Notes under the pieces: generated by a model
Seen by the model: only the letters and a program-made list of their open reading frames with translations
Database searches by the model: none
Told to the model about the DNA's origin: nothing
Part shown: in pieces, positions 1-8,592 of the stretch
How the letters are laid out: every line of letters begins with the position of its first letter
How positions within the stretch are numbered: the stretch's first letter is position 1
Translations under genes and position numbers: made by a program
From: Thalassotalea eurytherma
GTDB lineage: Bacteria > Pseudomonadota > Gammaproteobacteria > Enterobacterales > Alteromonadaceae
Reading direction: 5' to 3'
NCBI RefSeq assembly: GCF_030161415.1
Contig: NZ_BSSU01000007.1
Span: 1-64,000 of the forward strand
Length of the DNA stretch: 64,000 bases

Positions 1-19
1 GGCATATACAGGAAGTATT

Positions 20-463
20 GTGTTAGATTCAAGACCGAATAAACCTCTCCTACTAGGCGCAATATTCAGTGCAGTTGCAGCTTTAGCTCATTTGGGCTGC
101 ATTATATTTGGTGGTGATTGGTATCGCTTCTTCGGTGCGGTGGAGCAAATGGCTAAGATGGCTGAAGCCGGTGACTCTCACCCTACAATTGTTACATCTG
201 TTTTAGTTATAATTCTTACAATTTGGTCTGTTTACGGACTGTCTGGTGCTAGATTAATAACTAAACTTCCACTTCTACGTACCGCTTTAGTTCTCATATC
301 ATTAATTTATGCATTACGTGGAGTGTCATTCGTTGCATTAATGCCTATGTTTCCTGAAAATAGCATTACATTTTGGCTTATAAGTTCTGCAATATGTCTA
401 AGTATCGGTATGTTATATTCAATTGGTACTTATCAAAGTCGGTCAAAGTTAAGTGTAAAATGA
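20..463 (+). CDS. small four-helix membrane protein, function unknown
   Basis: Predicted 147-residue integral membrane protein of no family I recognise. I see four hydrophobic segments at roughly residues 11-31, 58-80, 84-108 and 116-136, with a polar loop (about 38-55) between the first two. The start is a GTG with an AGGAAG ribosome site five bases upstream, and the frame closes with TGA just before the MerR-type promoter of the next gene. It lies immediately upstream of, and in the same direction as, the MerR-like regulator, so it may be a co-transferred accessory gene. No catalytic motif is visible. The coding call rests on length, hydrophobic periodicity and the ribosome site. Confidence 0.7.
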   Translation: MLDSRPNKPLLLGAIFSAVAALAHLGCIIFGGDWYRFFGAVEQMAKMAEAGDSHPTIVTSVLVIILTIWSVYGLSGARLITKLPLLRTALVLISLIYALRGVSFVALMPMFPENSITFWLISSAICLSIGMLYSIGTYQSRSKLSVK

Positions 464-485
464 GGCGTTATATATGTAAATCTAC

Positions 486-516
486 TTGACTCTAACCTTA
501 CGTGATAGTTGATAAT
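486..516 (+). promoter_or_regulatory. MerR-type promoter with 19-bp spacer
   Basis: TTGACT at 486-491 and GATAAT at 511-516 form a -35/-10 pair separated by 19 bp rather than 17. The spacer contains an imperfect dyad (AAC...TTACGTGA...GTT). Overlong spacers with a central dyad are the hallmark of promoters that MerR-family activators untwist. It sits directly upstream of the MerR-like gene starting at 552, which suggests autoregulation. Seen in sequence: the boxes and spacing. Inferred: the regulator that binds. Confidence 0.55.
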
Positions 517-551
517 TCTATTTGTTATTAACAGTATGCCTTTGGAAATTT

Positions 552-1343
552 ATGTTAAATAATATTTATAGTGTAAGTAAGCTAAGTGAAATTACGGGTG
601 TAACAATTCGAACACTTCATTATTACGATAAGGTTGGTCTGTTAAAGCCACACCGACGTGCTGATAATCACTATCGTGAATATACGCAAGAACACCTTGC
701 CTTACTTAAGCAGATTATTATTTATCGCGAACTGGACTTTAGTCTTGCTCAAATAAAAGACTTAATTTACGCCAAAGATTTAGATTTTATACAAACGTTG
801 AGTAATCAAAAAGCACTACTGTTAAAACGACAAGAAGAAACTCAAGTAATTATTAACAGTATCGAGGTTACGATGAATGTTTTAGCGGGTGAAAAAAATT
901 TAGAACTACTTTTCAGTGACATGCCAGAGGGTTTTAATGAAAAAGTAATGAAACTAAAGGGAGATGATACATTTGACTCTATGCTTTCATCACTAGGCAG
1001 GCTTAGTAAAAATGAAATAGAACTATCTAAAAAGCAAACAGATGATTGGGCATTTGACTACAAGTCAGTGTTATCAGTTTCTGTAAATTCTGAACAAGTT
1101 CAGAAAAAGATAAAAGAACATTATAATCTTATGAATAGTTTATTTAGAAAAATTCATGGTGATGACTTTAAAGGTATAGGCTATAACGGTTACTTGATAC
1201 TCGCAGATAAAACCATATCAGAACCAATTACTAAAGCTTTTTATGAAAATTATCAAGTTGGTATGGCAGCTCACCTCTATGAAGCGATGATTATTTTCGC
1301 TGATAAAGAGTTGAGTGATATGTTGAAGAGTATAAGTAATTAG
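552..1343 (+). CDS. MerR-family transcriptional regulator, TipA-like
   Basis: DNA-binding regulator of about 263 residues. Residues 6-75 are a MerR winged helix (signature ITGVTIRTLHYYDKVGLL, then the R-x-Y-R-E-Y wing), residues about 80-113 form the dimerisation coiled coil, and about 120-263 form a C-terminal helical domain resembling the TipAS antibiotic-binding domain of TipAL/Mta/SkgA (HYNLMNSLFRKIHG segment; AAHLYEAMIIFAD near the end). A TTG at 522 would add ten residues. I chose ATG 552 because GGA lies 5-6 bases upstream and the protein then starts as MerR proteins usually do. TipAS proteins typically sense amphipathic drugs; the ligand here is unknown. The MerR assignment is firm, the TipAS one moderate. 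Confidence 0.88.
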   Translation: MLNNIYSVSKLSEITGVTIRTLHYYDKVGLLKPHRRADNHYREYTQEHLALLKQIIIYRELDFSLAQIKDLIYAKDLDFIQTLSNQKALLLKRQEETQVIINSIEVTMNVLAGEKNLELLFSDMPEGFNEKVMKLKGDDTFDSMLSSLGRLSKNEIELSKKQTDDWAFDYKSVLSVSVNSEQVQKKIKEHYNLMNSLFRKIHGDDFKGIGYNGYLILADKTISEPITKAFYENYQVGMAAHLYEAMIIFADKELSDMLKSISN

Positions 1344-1380
1344 TTTTATATGTTTGGTGGGTTTATTATCCATAAAAGCT

Positions 1381-1442
1381 GTTCAAGTGGGACTTTAGTC
1401 TTCCCCCGTTTAAGTGGACACCTCCTCATCACCTTGAGGAGG
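1381..1442. other. hairpin and possible solo insertion-sequence end
   Basis: CCTCCTCA (1421-1428) pairs perfectly with TGAGGAGG (1435-1442), a GC-rich 8-bp hairpin followed on the plus strand by CTATTTT. It could end the MerR transcript. Just before it lie two imperfect copies of GTTYAAGTGGRAC (from 1381 and from 1409). The second, read on the minus strand, gives TGTCCACTTAAACGGGGG, which resembles terminal repeats of IS3-type elements. No transposase is nearby. The hairpin is certain as sequence; the IS origin is a guess. Confidence 0.35.
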
Positions 1443-1925
1443 CTATTTTAAATAATCAATTGCTTGGCTGGTAACACATTGCGTTAAACTTTTTTGACGC
1501 TCCTCGCGAGATAATGAAGCAATAGCGCGTTTAACTAGTTTCATTTTTTCTTTACGTTCTTGCGCTGGTTTATCTGCTAATTGTTCGTAAAAACAACCTT
1601 CAAGGCCAAAATTAATTGCCACATCAGACTTTAAATCATTGTCACCTAAACACGTCACAAGCTTTTCAGCTAATTGTTCTCTGTCCATTTTAGTAATCAA
1701 ATCAGTCACGCGGTAACCAATAGGGTCAACCTTGCGAGCACGATTACAGGCAAAAAACATATCAGCCACGGCAACTACGGGAATAAGCGCTTCATGTTGA
1801 TTTGAAAACTTATCTTTGAGCCATTGCTGATATTGCTCATCTGATAATTGTGGCTCTTGGGCAGCTACCGCCGTAGCTAAACTCACACTAGCTAACATTA
1901 GCCCAATCAATGTAATCCTTTTCAT
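1443..1925 (-). CDS. secreted protein of unknown function with four cysteines
   Basis: Predicted periplasmic protein of 160 residues. The start is ATG 1925, with AAGGAG at 1932-1937; an in-frame ATG at 1949 lacks such a site. Residues 1-22 form a signal peptide (MKRITLIGL... ending AVAAQ). The mature part is mostly helical and charged, with four cysteines in contexts FACNR, VTCLG, EGCFY and TQCVT, which could make two disulfides. I do not recognise the family. It stands alone between the plus-strand regulator and the SYLF lipoprotein gene on the same strand, 60 bases away. Confidence 0.75.
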   Translation of the reverse strand: MKRITLIGLMLASVSLATAVAAQEPQLSDEQYQQWLKDKFSNQHEALIPVVAVADMFFACNRARKVDPIGYRVTDLITKMDREQLAEKLVTCLGDNDLKSDVAINFGLEGCFYEQLADKPAQERKEKMKLVKRAIASLSREERQKSLTQCVTSQAIDYLK

Positions 1926-1985
1926 TGATAACTCCTTTAAACGAATCATACTCGGCTATTTTAGCACGCCCACTAGCAAACGTGT

Positions 1986-2543
1986 TTAATTAAGACGTTT
2001 TGATTGCCAATATTTAGTGCCTTTAACGGTTGCTTGTAACGCTAAGCCATTTTCTGTTAATTGATAAACAGTAATATTCCCAACGGTCACACCATAACTA
2101 AGCTGATCACCTTTATCATTTGATTTAGCAGCAGCATCGGCCTCGGCGCCGAACGCCCAACCCTTTTCAACAAATTGATTTAATGCTTTTTCGGTATGAA
2201 AGACAAAAAGCGCTCTAAAATCTTTTGCGCCTAAGCCTAGTCCTAAACCGGCTTCTCCCATTTCCATGAATGTTTCTTTTCCGGTTAGGTTATTTTTTAC
2301 GACACCATAACCAGTGCCTGCCGAAAACAAAATAATATTGATTTGCGCATTGCTAAATACCGCATAGCCTGCACTGCGTTCAATTTCTTTTTTAATGTTT
2401 GGAGACAATTTAGTGAGATCATTAACAACATTATGGCGCATTAGGCGAATCTCAGCTCGCTCCTGTGCAGGCGTTAGGTCATCTGAAGTAGATTGACAAC
2501 CAACAAGTAATGATAAAAGTGTTAACGTAGCAAGAACTCTCAT
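1986..2543 (-). CDS. SYLF (YSC84-like) domain lipoprotein
   Basis: Outer-membrane or periplasmic lipoprotein of 185 residues. The lipobox LLVGC places the lipidated cysteine at residue 16. From about residue 55 to the end the sequence follows the SYLF/Ysc84 pattern: SAGYAVFSN, AGTGYGVV, a G/L-rich GEAGLGLGLGAKD stretch, LFVFHTEKALNQFV, then WAFGAEADAAAK. In other organisms SYLF domains bind phospholipids; in bacteria the role is not settled. Family assignment is secure from the motifs, while function and partners are unknown. The gene appears monocistronic. Confidence 0.88.
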   Translation of the reverse strand: MRVLATLTLLSLLVGCQSTSDDLTPAQERAEIRLMRHNVVNDLTKLSPNIKKEIERSAGYAVFSNAQINIILFSAGTGYGVVKNNLTGKETFMEMGEAGLGLGLGAKDFRALFVFHTEKALNQFVEKGWAFGAEADAAAKSNDKGDQLSYGVTVGNITVYQLTENGLALQATVKGTKYWQSKRLN

Positions 2544-2612
2544 GGCAATCCTTAGAATTAAAGTGATTTAAAATAATTATGGCCTAACCAAATGACAAAA
2601 GCTAAACAGCCC

Positions 2613-2930
2613 CTAGTTAATTAGGTATCTGGCCAGTGCAAATGTTGCCAGGCCAGCTACAACCGTTAATAGCATATTGCGTCGCCACCAACTCACCAAA
2701 ATAGCAACAAGCGCCGCAGGTATGTATGGGTTATTTATATCAAGCCACAACTCGCCCTTGGGCATCAATACAGCTGGCGCAATGATGGCAGACAACACAG
2801 CGATAGGCACATAATTTAGCCCGCGTTTAACGCCTTCAGGTAAAGAAATTTTGTTGGCAAAAGCAAAAAACACGTAACGTAGCGAGAACGTCACAGCCAT
2901 CATACCGAAAATTAATAGCCACTCATTCAT
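2613..2930 (-). CDS. azlD: AzlD-family branched-chain amino-acid exporter small subunit
   Basis: Small membrane protein of 105 residues with about four hydrophobic helices. Its opening (WLLIFGMMAVTFSLRYVFF), central NYVPIAVLSAIIAPAVL and C-terminal VVAGLATFALARYL match the AzlD/YgaH family. With AzlC it forms a two-component exporter of branched-chain or other hydrophobic amino acids, as in B. subtilis AzlCD and E. coli YgaZH. Its start overlaps the azlC stop by 4 bp (ATGA), which indicates translational coupling. Substrate specificity cannot be read from sequence. Confidence 0.9.
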   Translation of the reverse strand: MNEWLLIFGMMAVTFSLRYVFFAFANKISLPEGVKRGLNYVPIAVLSAIIAPAVLMPKGELWLDINNPYIPAALVAILVSWWRRNMLLTVVAGLATFALARYLIN

Positions 2931-3646
2931 TTTGCGACCTCCGGTGCGGGAATGTTATTTTGGTATTTTTCAATCACGAGTGCCACAGCGATGCCACACA
3001 AAGCGGAAAAGAGTAGCCCTGTTTTATTTGGCCAATGGTAGGTAACGATAGAGAGTGATGCTGCCACTAAAGCACACATCAGTGTTGGCTTATTATGCAG
3101 GCTCGGTACAACTATGCCGAGAAAGGCAACGGCCATTGCAACATCTAATCCCCAGTCACTCATATTGGGCACTGTTTGAGATAGATAGACCCCAATAAAT
3201 GTGCATAATATCCAATTACTGTACATAAAAAGTGCTGAACCAAAGTAATACCACGCAAAGTTTGGCGAATTAGGATGCTTTTGCAAGTAATGTGATGACA
3301 CGGCAAAGGTTTCATCCGTCAACAGAAATGCCATAGGAATACGCACTTTTTGGCTGAATCTTTTTACATGAGGCAACAAGGTTGCGGCATAAAGCATATG
3401 ACGAATATTAACAAATAATGTTGTAACGATAATAATGCCAACGTTAGCGCCGGCTGCAATTAAACCGATTGCGATAAATTGAGAACTTCCAGCAAAAACA
3501 AACACCGACATCGCGATTATTGCCCAATGAGACAAGCCAACCGATTGCGCTAACGCACCATAAATAATACCAAAAGGCATTGACGCAACAATCAATGGTG
3601 TAGAGTGCTGAGCACCTTTAAACATTGTATTTAGCTTTGGATTCAA
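2927..3646 (-). CDS. azlC: AzlC-family branched-chain amino-acid exporter large subunit
   Basis: Inner-membrane permease of about 239 residues, the large partner of the AzlD protein it overlaps. Family features are MPFGIIYGALAQSVGLS near the N-terminus, the VFAGSSQFIAIGL segment, a NIRHMLYAATLLPH motif and the LTDETFAV sequence conserved in AzlC/YgaZ. The longest frame opens at a TTG (3676) with no ribosome site. I prefer the TTG at 3646, which has AAAGGA six bases upstream; ATG 3625 is a third option. No nearby regulator explains its control. Confidence 0.88.
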   Translation of the reverse strand: MNPKLNTMFKGAQHSTPLIVASMPFGIIYGALAQSVGLSHWAIIAMSVFVFAGSSQFIAIGLIAAGANVGIIIVTTLFVNIRHMLYAATLLPHVKRFSQKVRIPMAFLLTDETFAVSSHYLQKHPNSPNFAWYYFGSALFMYSNWILCTFIGVYLSQTVPNMSDWGLDVAMAVAFLGIVVPSLHNKPTLMCALVAASLSIVTYHWPNKTGLLFSALCGIAVALVIEKYQNNIPAPEVAK

Positions 3647-3681
3647 AACATGTCCTTTGTCATGATAGGTTGGCAATTGGC

Positions 3682-3714
3682 ATAAAAAAGCAAGTAACCT
3701 AAGTTACTTGCTTT
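3682..3714 (-). terminator. rho-independent terminator after mscS
   Basis: Inverted repeat AAAGCAAGTAAC / GTTACTTGCTTT (3687-3698 and 3703-3714) with a CTAA loop. On the minus strand it is followed by a T run, so it ends the mscS transcript before azlC. Confidence 0.85.
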
Positions 3715-3739
3715 ATACGGTGATGACTACATTGATTTG

Positions 3740-4579
3740 TTATACGTTAGCACTTTGTTGATATATATGAACATCTCGCTGTGGGTAAGGAATCGTAATA
3801 CCCTGCTTATCAAATGCCAGTTTAACCGCTTCAATGGTATCAAAATGCACAGCCCAATAATCTTGCGATAATACCCAAGGTCTTACTAAAATATTGATTG
3901 AACTATCAGCATGAGCTGAAATGAAAATGTCGGCCTCCGGATCTTTTAAGATGCGTTCATCGCCATCGCAAATCTCTTTTAATATCGCTTTTGCTTTAGT
4001 CAGATCGTCGTCGTAACTAATACCAAAGGTCATATCGACACGTCGCGTTTCCTCAGCAAATACGTTCTTGACACACCCATTTGACAATAAACCATTGGGT
4101 ATAATGACACGCTGATTATCTAAAGTGCGAATAATCGTGTTAAAAATTTGAATTTCATCTACCGTACCAACATAGCCTTGCGCATCAATAACGTCGCCAG
4201 CTTTGAAAGGCTTGAAGAATAAAATTAATATGCCGCCGGCAAAATTAGACAGGCTTCCTTGTAAGGCTAAACCAACCGCTAAACCTGCAGCACCCAACAT
4301 GGCTATTAGCGAGGCGGTTTCAATACCCACCATTGATGCAAAAATGATCACCAATATCGCTTTAAGCGTGATATTGAAGATACTTAATAGAAATTGATGC
4401 AATGTCACTTCTACTTTTTTCTTGGTCATCGCAACATCAAGCAGTTTGACAAACTTTTTGATGATCCACGCACCGATAAACCAAACAATTAGTGCGGTTA
4501 ATAACTGTGTACCGAACTGAATGCCCATTTCTGTCATCATTTGAACATATTGTTCAACATTATCCGTGTTCAAGTCCAT
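3740..4579 (-). CDS. mscS: small-conductance mechanosensitive channel, MscS family
   Basis: Inner-membrane tension-gated channel of 279 residues that releases solutes on hypo-osmotic shock. There are three membrane helices (about 20-42, 63-85 and 91-125). The third is the glycine/alanine-rich pore helix, AGLAVGLALQGSLSNFAGG, followed by the KPFKAGDVI entry into the beta domain and the PNGLLSNG loop typical of MscS. Length is close to E. coli MscS (286). It is a single gene with its own downstream terminator. Such a channel fits a marine organism that makes compatible solutes, but no direct link to the glucosylglycerate operon is shown. Confidence 0.95.
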   Translation of the reverse strand: MDLNTDNVEQYVQMMTEMGIQFGTQLLTALIVWFIGAWIIKKFVKLLDVAMTKKKVEVTLHQFLLSIFNITLKAILVIIFASMVGIETASLIAMLGAAGLAVGLALQGSLSNFAGGILILFFKPFKAGDVIDAQGYVGTVDEIQIFNTIIRTLDNQRVIIPNGLLSNGCVKNVFAEETRRVDMTFGISYDDDLTKAKAILKEICDGDERILKDPEADIFISAHADSSINILVRPWVLSQDYWAVHFDTIEAVKLAFDKQGITIPYPQRDVHIYQQSANV

Positions 4580-4650
4580 CTTCTCTCCCAGTGATTTTTT
4601 ATTTACCTAAAAGTATAGCTAGTTAATTTAAAAAGATATGGTAAGTCACT

Positions 4651-5763
4651 TTAAGATAAAGACATTAACTCCAAAATATGACCATTAACCTTATCAACAT
4701 CAAACAGCCTCATCGCGAAGTCTCGACTAGCCTCTGCCATCATCGGCCATTGTTCTTGGTTATCTAAAAACCACTGCATGCCTTGCGCTAATTCATGGCT
4801 ATCTTTTACGTTTACCAATAAGCCATTTTTATTGTCGATAACCGTTTCTCTGCAACCAACAGCATCTGTCGTTAAAATTGGCCGACCAATAGACATTGCT
4901 TCTAAAACAGTACGAGGTAAGCCTTCGTGATACGAAGGTAAAGTATATATGTGACATTGTTGGATAAAAGGCACAACGTCTTTTGTTTCGCCAAGGTATT
5001 CAATAATCCCCTCTTCGTGCCAACTATGTATTTGCGCCATCTCTATTTTATCTGGCGATGTATCTTCAGGGCCAACAAGCAAGAATCTCGCACTGAGGTT
5101 TTGTTGTTTTACTTGTTTGGCTGCCGCGACATACTCCCGAATGCCTTTATCACCTAAAAGCCGAGCAATCAGCAAAAACGTAGGTGGCTGTTCAGGCAGT
5201 GGTGTCTGTGGATAATGAGTTAAACTGACCCCTGAACCATGCACACGTGCAGCTTGAGATTGCTGACACAAACCTAATTGAGTAAATAATTGCAAATTAT
5301 CATTATTTTGAAAAATAACCTTAACGGCATTTTTCAAGCTTACACGATAAAGCATTTTCACTAGGGTATTGACTGCGTTTCGCACTAGCCCGCCCTTTTC
5401 AAATGCGTAACCAAGGCCGGTTATAAAGCCATAAAATTGAGTAGATTTGCGTGTTCGAGCCGCTAATCCCCCCCAAATAACAGGTTTAATGGTATAGGCG
5501 AGTATTTTATCTGGCTGAAAATCATTGACCATTTTACGCAACTGCAAAAAGGTTTTTATATCCACAATAGGGTTCAAGCCATTACGCTGTACGTCGTAAG
5601 ACTGAAAAGTAGCGCCAAGCGATTCAACCCCTTTAATTACCTGTTCAGAGGCAGGAGCAGACATGACGAGCACTTGGTGACCGGCATCAACCATCGCTTT
5701 AATCATGGCGCCACGAAAACTTAAAATGGAATCAGGGTATGCACCAATAACAACTACTTTCAT
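4651..5763 (-). CDS. GT4 glycosyltransferase, PglA-like
   Basis: Cytoplasmic GT-B glycosyltransferase of 370 residues. The N-terminal domain (MKVVVIGAYPDSILSFRGAM) and the segment KPVIWGGLAAR...FYGFITGLGYAF match the PglA/CapM-type branch of family GT4. The C-terminal half carries the nucleotide-sugar-binding LPSYHEGLPRTVLEAMSIGRP motif with the retaining E-x7-E arrangement. Its ATG overlaps the wzx stop as ATGA, so it is the last gene of the minus-strand arm. PglA-type enzymes often add the second sugar onto a bacillosamine-type acceptor, which would suit the PglC/E/F-like genes on the other arm. That acceptor is inference. Confidence 0.9.
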   Translation of the reverse strand: MKVVVIGAYPDSILSFRGAMIKAMVDAGHQVLVMSAPASEQVIKGVESLGATFQSYDVQRNGLNPIVDIKTFLQLRKMVNDFQPDKILAYTIKPVIWGGLAARTRKSTQFYGFITGLGYAFEKGGLVRNAVNTLVKMLYRVSLKNAVKVIFQNNDNLQLFTQLGLCQQSQAARVHGSGVSLTHYPQTPLPEQPPTFLLIARLLGDKGIREYVAAAKQVKQQNLSARFLLVGPEDTSPDKIEMAQIHSWHEEGIIEYLGETKDVVPFIQQCHIYTLPSYHEGLPRTVLEAMSIGRPILTTDAVGCRETVIDNKNGLLVNVKDSHELAQGMQWFLDNQEQWPMMAEASRDFAMRLFDVDKVNGHILELMSLS

Positions 5764-7274
5764 GCTTTTTCTCGACTAATAAGTGACTTTATAAAGTGAC
5801 GCTCTGCAGCATTACAAGCAATGTAAAATGTCAGCAAGCTATAAACAACAAGCATAGTAAACACACCTGAAGACAAACCAAACCAAGACCTTGAGAATTC
5901 AGATTCTATATAGGTTCCAAATCCTATAGAGGCCAACATTACAGGCACAATAAAGCCTAAGCCTTGACTATAAAATCTCGACATTTCTAGGCCAATAACA
6001 CGCGACAAATATATCCCCACGGCAACCAACTCACCTAAAATTAACGCAATCATAGTGCCGAAAGCAGCGCCAACCAAACCATATTGGTCGACAAGAGATA
6101 TTGAGATAAAAATATTGAGTATCGCGGTAGCTAACAGCATCAAACTTCTCACTTTATGCTTATTCATCGCCTGTAAAACGGCGTTGGTAGAACTTTGTGC
6201 TAAGACAAAAATGAACGGAAACATTGGCAACAGCGCAACAAAATAAGCTTGCTTAAAGTCTGGCCCGACAAATAGATTAATAAACAAAGGACCAAAGACA
6301 ATAAATGCAGACAGGACAAAACCTAGCACTATCATTTGCATTCGTGCAATGCGAATCAGTTCAGATGTAATGTCTTCAGCAGAGGCATTAAGGGTAACCA
6401 TTTTAACGATTTTAGGTGTAAAGACGTTTGAGATGGCACTGGCAAAGGCAATAAAACTCAAGACAAGTTGATTGCCGATATTGTATATAGCAACGGCAGC
6501 ACTACTCACCATTAAGCCAATAATAAAATTATCTACTCGCCAATTTATTTGGTTAACAATCACGTTTAAACCAATAAACATGGTGTAGCCAAACACCTCT
6601 TTGACGAGTGTTTTGTCGATCGATGAGAAGGATATTTTGATCTTAAGATTTATAAACACATAGTAGAGACGCATCAACAGCTGCAATGCATTGATACAGG
6701 TGTCTATAACAACAATATCAATAATATCGCCGCCCATCCAAAGCGCAAAAACAACAAACGCACAGCGTAATAAGAATAAGATAACTTGCGAGCCTTTCTC
6801 AAAAACAAATCGTTCTTTAGCGGTAATAACGCCAGTAAAGGTATTGCTCATTAATGTCATGGCGATATTAACCATCAGAATCAGAAACGTTTGTTGTAAT
6901 AACAAGATTTCATTCGCAGAGAAAGATGCTGAAAACATGGCTGGCAACTGAAAATAAAACACGCCACCGACTGCCATAGCAACGATTGTAACGCCACTAT
7001 AAATAATCAGCATTAACCCTATAAACCTTGATTGTGCTGATATGTCTTTTGTTGCCTGATATTTTGATAGAAAACGAATAGCGGTATTAGCTAACCCCAT
7101 CTCCAAAATAATAAGATATAAAATAATTGAAGAAACCAGGCTGTAAACACCGTATTGCTCTACACCAACATAATGAATAATGAATGGAATTAACAACAGG
7201 CCAAGAATATTTCGTATCGCGATAGAAACATAACCGAGTAATACGCCAAATTTTCGTTGTTTTGCAGCTTCCAT
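5760..7274 (-). CDS. wzx: Wzx-type polysaccharide repeat-unit flippase
   Basis: Polytopic inner-membrane protein of 504 residues with about 12-14 helices, of the MOP/PST superfamily. The opening KFGVLLGYVSIAIRNILGLLLIPFIIHYVG and the YGVYSLVSSIILYLIILEMGLANTAIRFLSKY segment are classic for RfbX/Wzx proteins. It would move undecaprenyl-linked repeat units across the inner membrane. It sits between the wzy-like gene (2-base gap) and the last glycosyltransferase (4-bp overlap), as expected for a Wzx/Wzy locus. The specific glycan cannot be read from Wzx sequence. Confidence 0.9.
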   Translation of the reverse strand: MEAAKQRKFGVLLGYVSIAIRNILGLLLIPFIIHYVGVEQYGVYSLVSSIILYLIILEMGLANTAIRFLSKYQATKDISAQSRFIGLMLIIYSGVTIVAMAVGGVFYFQLPAMFSASFSANEILLLQQTFLILMVNIAMTLMSNTFTGVITAKERFVFEKGSQVILFLLRCAFVVFALWMGGDIIDIVVIDTCINALQLLMRLYYVFINLKIKISFSSIDKTLVKEVFGYTMFIGLNVIVNQINWRVDNFIIGLMVSSAAVAIYNIGNQLVLSFIAFASAISNVFTPKIVKMVTLNASAEDITSELIRIARMQMIVLGFVLSAFIVFGPLFINLFVGPDFKQAYFVALLPMFPFIFVLAQSSTNAVLQAMNKHKVRSLMLLATAILNIFISISLVDQYGLVGAAFGTMIALILGELVAVGIYLSRVIGLEMSRFYSQGLGFIVPVMLASIGFGTYIESEFSRSWFGLSSGVFTMLVVYSLLTFYIACNAAERHFIKSLISREKA

Positions 7275-7276
7275 GA

Positions 7277-8590
7277 CTACGCCTTACGATAGGTGTTATA
7301 GATGATCATCATGACAATAAAATAACTACTATATTTACCTAAGTTTTGTAGACTTAAACAATATAGAAGAAAAACGATGATAGGCAGGTAAGAAAGCCGG
7401 TAAAACGAAAAGTTTTGCGTGCGAATTTTTTCTGCTTTAAAACCTATATAAATAAAATACATAAATAAAAAGCTACCTAAAATACCAACACTGACAAGCA
7501 TTTCTAAAAACGTATTGTGGGGCCCAACAACCTCTTCAAATATTTTGTCAATTTCGAAATAATGATTGTAATAGCCCAGATAACCATTAATACCAGCACC
7601 GAACAACATATAATCAGGCTCTTGGACGAGAAACATGTTAACGTATTCCTTAGCAATATCACTACGAGCACCAGTTAATTCCGACAAGTTATCACTATCA
7701 AAACGCGACATAATATCAAGGTTCATATGCTCTGTTGCTCCTGATAAAACGAGGAAAAATCCCGCTAATAATACCAACGCTCCACCAAAGAGTGTTCTGA
7801 AAAATATCTCACCGATTGCTGAACGAAAATAAAGTAAAAAGTATAAAAACAAACTAAAGAAAGAAACCAAGAAAAAGCTGCGTGAAACGGTTAATGCGCC
7901 TGCGGCTAACAGCCCTCCTACAAGTACTAAATGGCTAAACCGAATCGACTGTTTAGGCACGCTCGGCAAGTAGAAAAAAATCAACAACAAGCACAATAGA
8001 CCGAAGTTATTGGGATCACCGGCACCACCTGAAAACCTCGCTATGGCATCAGCATGGTAAAAGGTAACGGGATGAAAAATATCTTTTAACAAACCATAGA
8101 AGGTTGATGTGATAAAACCTAACAATAAAACAAAGCGAAGCTGACTAAACTCAATATATTTTCGTTTATCAAACAACAATAAGGTGACAAACAGGAAAAG
8201 AATCATCCAACGTACCGTTTGCGTAGAAAACATAACGGGGTTGTTAATAACATGAGCCAGTTCATACCCGATTACAACAATCGTTGCGATAACACCAGGG
8301 ATGTAATACTGCGTATTGAACAATTGAGTCATCATATAGCGACCAAATATCGCTAAAAAGATTAACGTTGCCAATGAGATAGAAATATAAGGAGAACCAA
8401 CAAATACGTTTAAACAAGGCAGCAAAAAGAAAATTAGTTGAACAGAGCGGTAAAACGGCAAGAGAAACGCTACACCTACGCCAAATAGAACCACCACAAT
8501 CAATAAAATTGGCACTTGTGTAATGGCAAACAAAAGAATTAATATCCCAATAACGATGAGTTCAGGGCAATAAACTAGCCGCTTCAGCAT
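7277..8590 (-). CDS. wzy: O-antigen polymerase/ligase-family membrane protein (Wzy-like)
   Basis: Polytopic membrane protein of 437 residues with about 10-12 helices and a large periplasmic loop (roughly residues 275-350) ending in VVGPHNTFLEMLVSVGILG, the PF04932-type signature shared by Wzy polymerases and WaaL ligases. The RFSGGAGDPNNFGLLCLLLIFF and VSRSFFLVS segments carry the charged residues expected in the periplasmic loops. It is embedded in a glycosyltransferase/flippase operon, so polymerase is more likely than ligase. Sequence alone cannot separate the two. Confidence 0.85.
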   Translation of the reverse strand: MLKRLVYCPELIVIGILILLFAITQVPILLIVVVLFGVGVAFLLPFYRSVQLIFFLLPCLNVFVGSPYISISLATLIFLAIFGRYMMTQLFNTQYYIPGVIATIVVIGYELAHVINNPVMFSTQTVRWMILFLFVTLLLFDKRKYIEFSQLRFVLLLGFITSTFYGLLKDIFHPVTFYHADAIARFSGGAGDPNNFGLLCLLLIFFYLPSVPKQSIRFSHLVLVGGLLAAGALTVSRSFFLVSFFSLFLYFLLYFRSAIGEIFFRTLFGGALVLLAGFFLVLSGATEHMNLDIMSRFDSDNLSELTGARSDIAKEYVNMFLVQEPDYMLFGAGINGYLGYYNHYFEIDKIFEEVVGPHNTFLEMLVSVGILGSFLFMYFIYIGFKAEKIRTQNFSFYRLSYLPIIVFLLYCLSLQNLGKYSSYFIVMMIIYNTYRKA

Positions 8591-8592
8591 AA

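Noticed and set aside
7277-8590. Calling this gene waaL (O-antigen ligase)
   Set aside because: The shared PF04932 signature does not distinguish ligase from polymerase, and the Wzx/glycosyltransferase operon favours Wzy.
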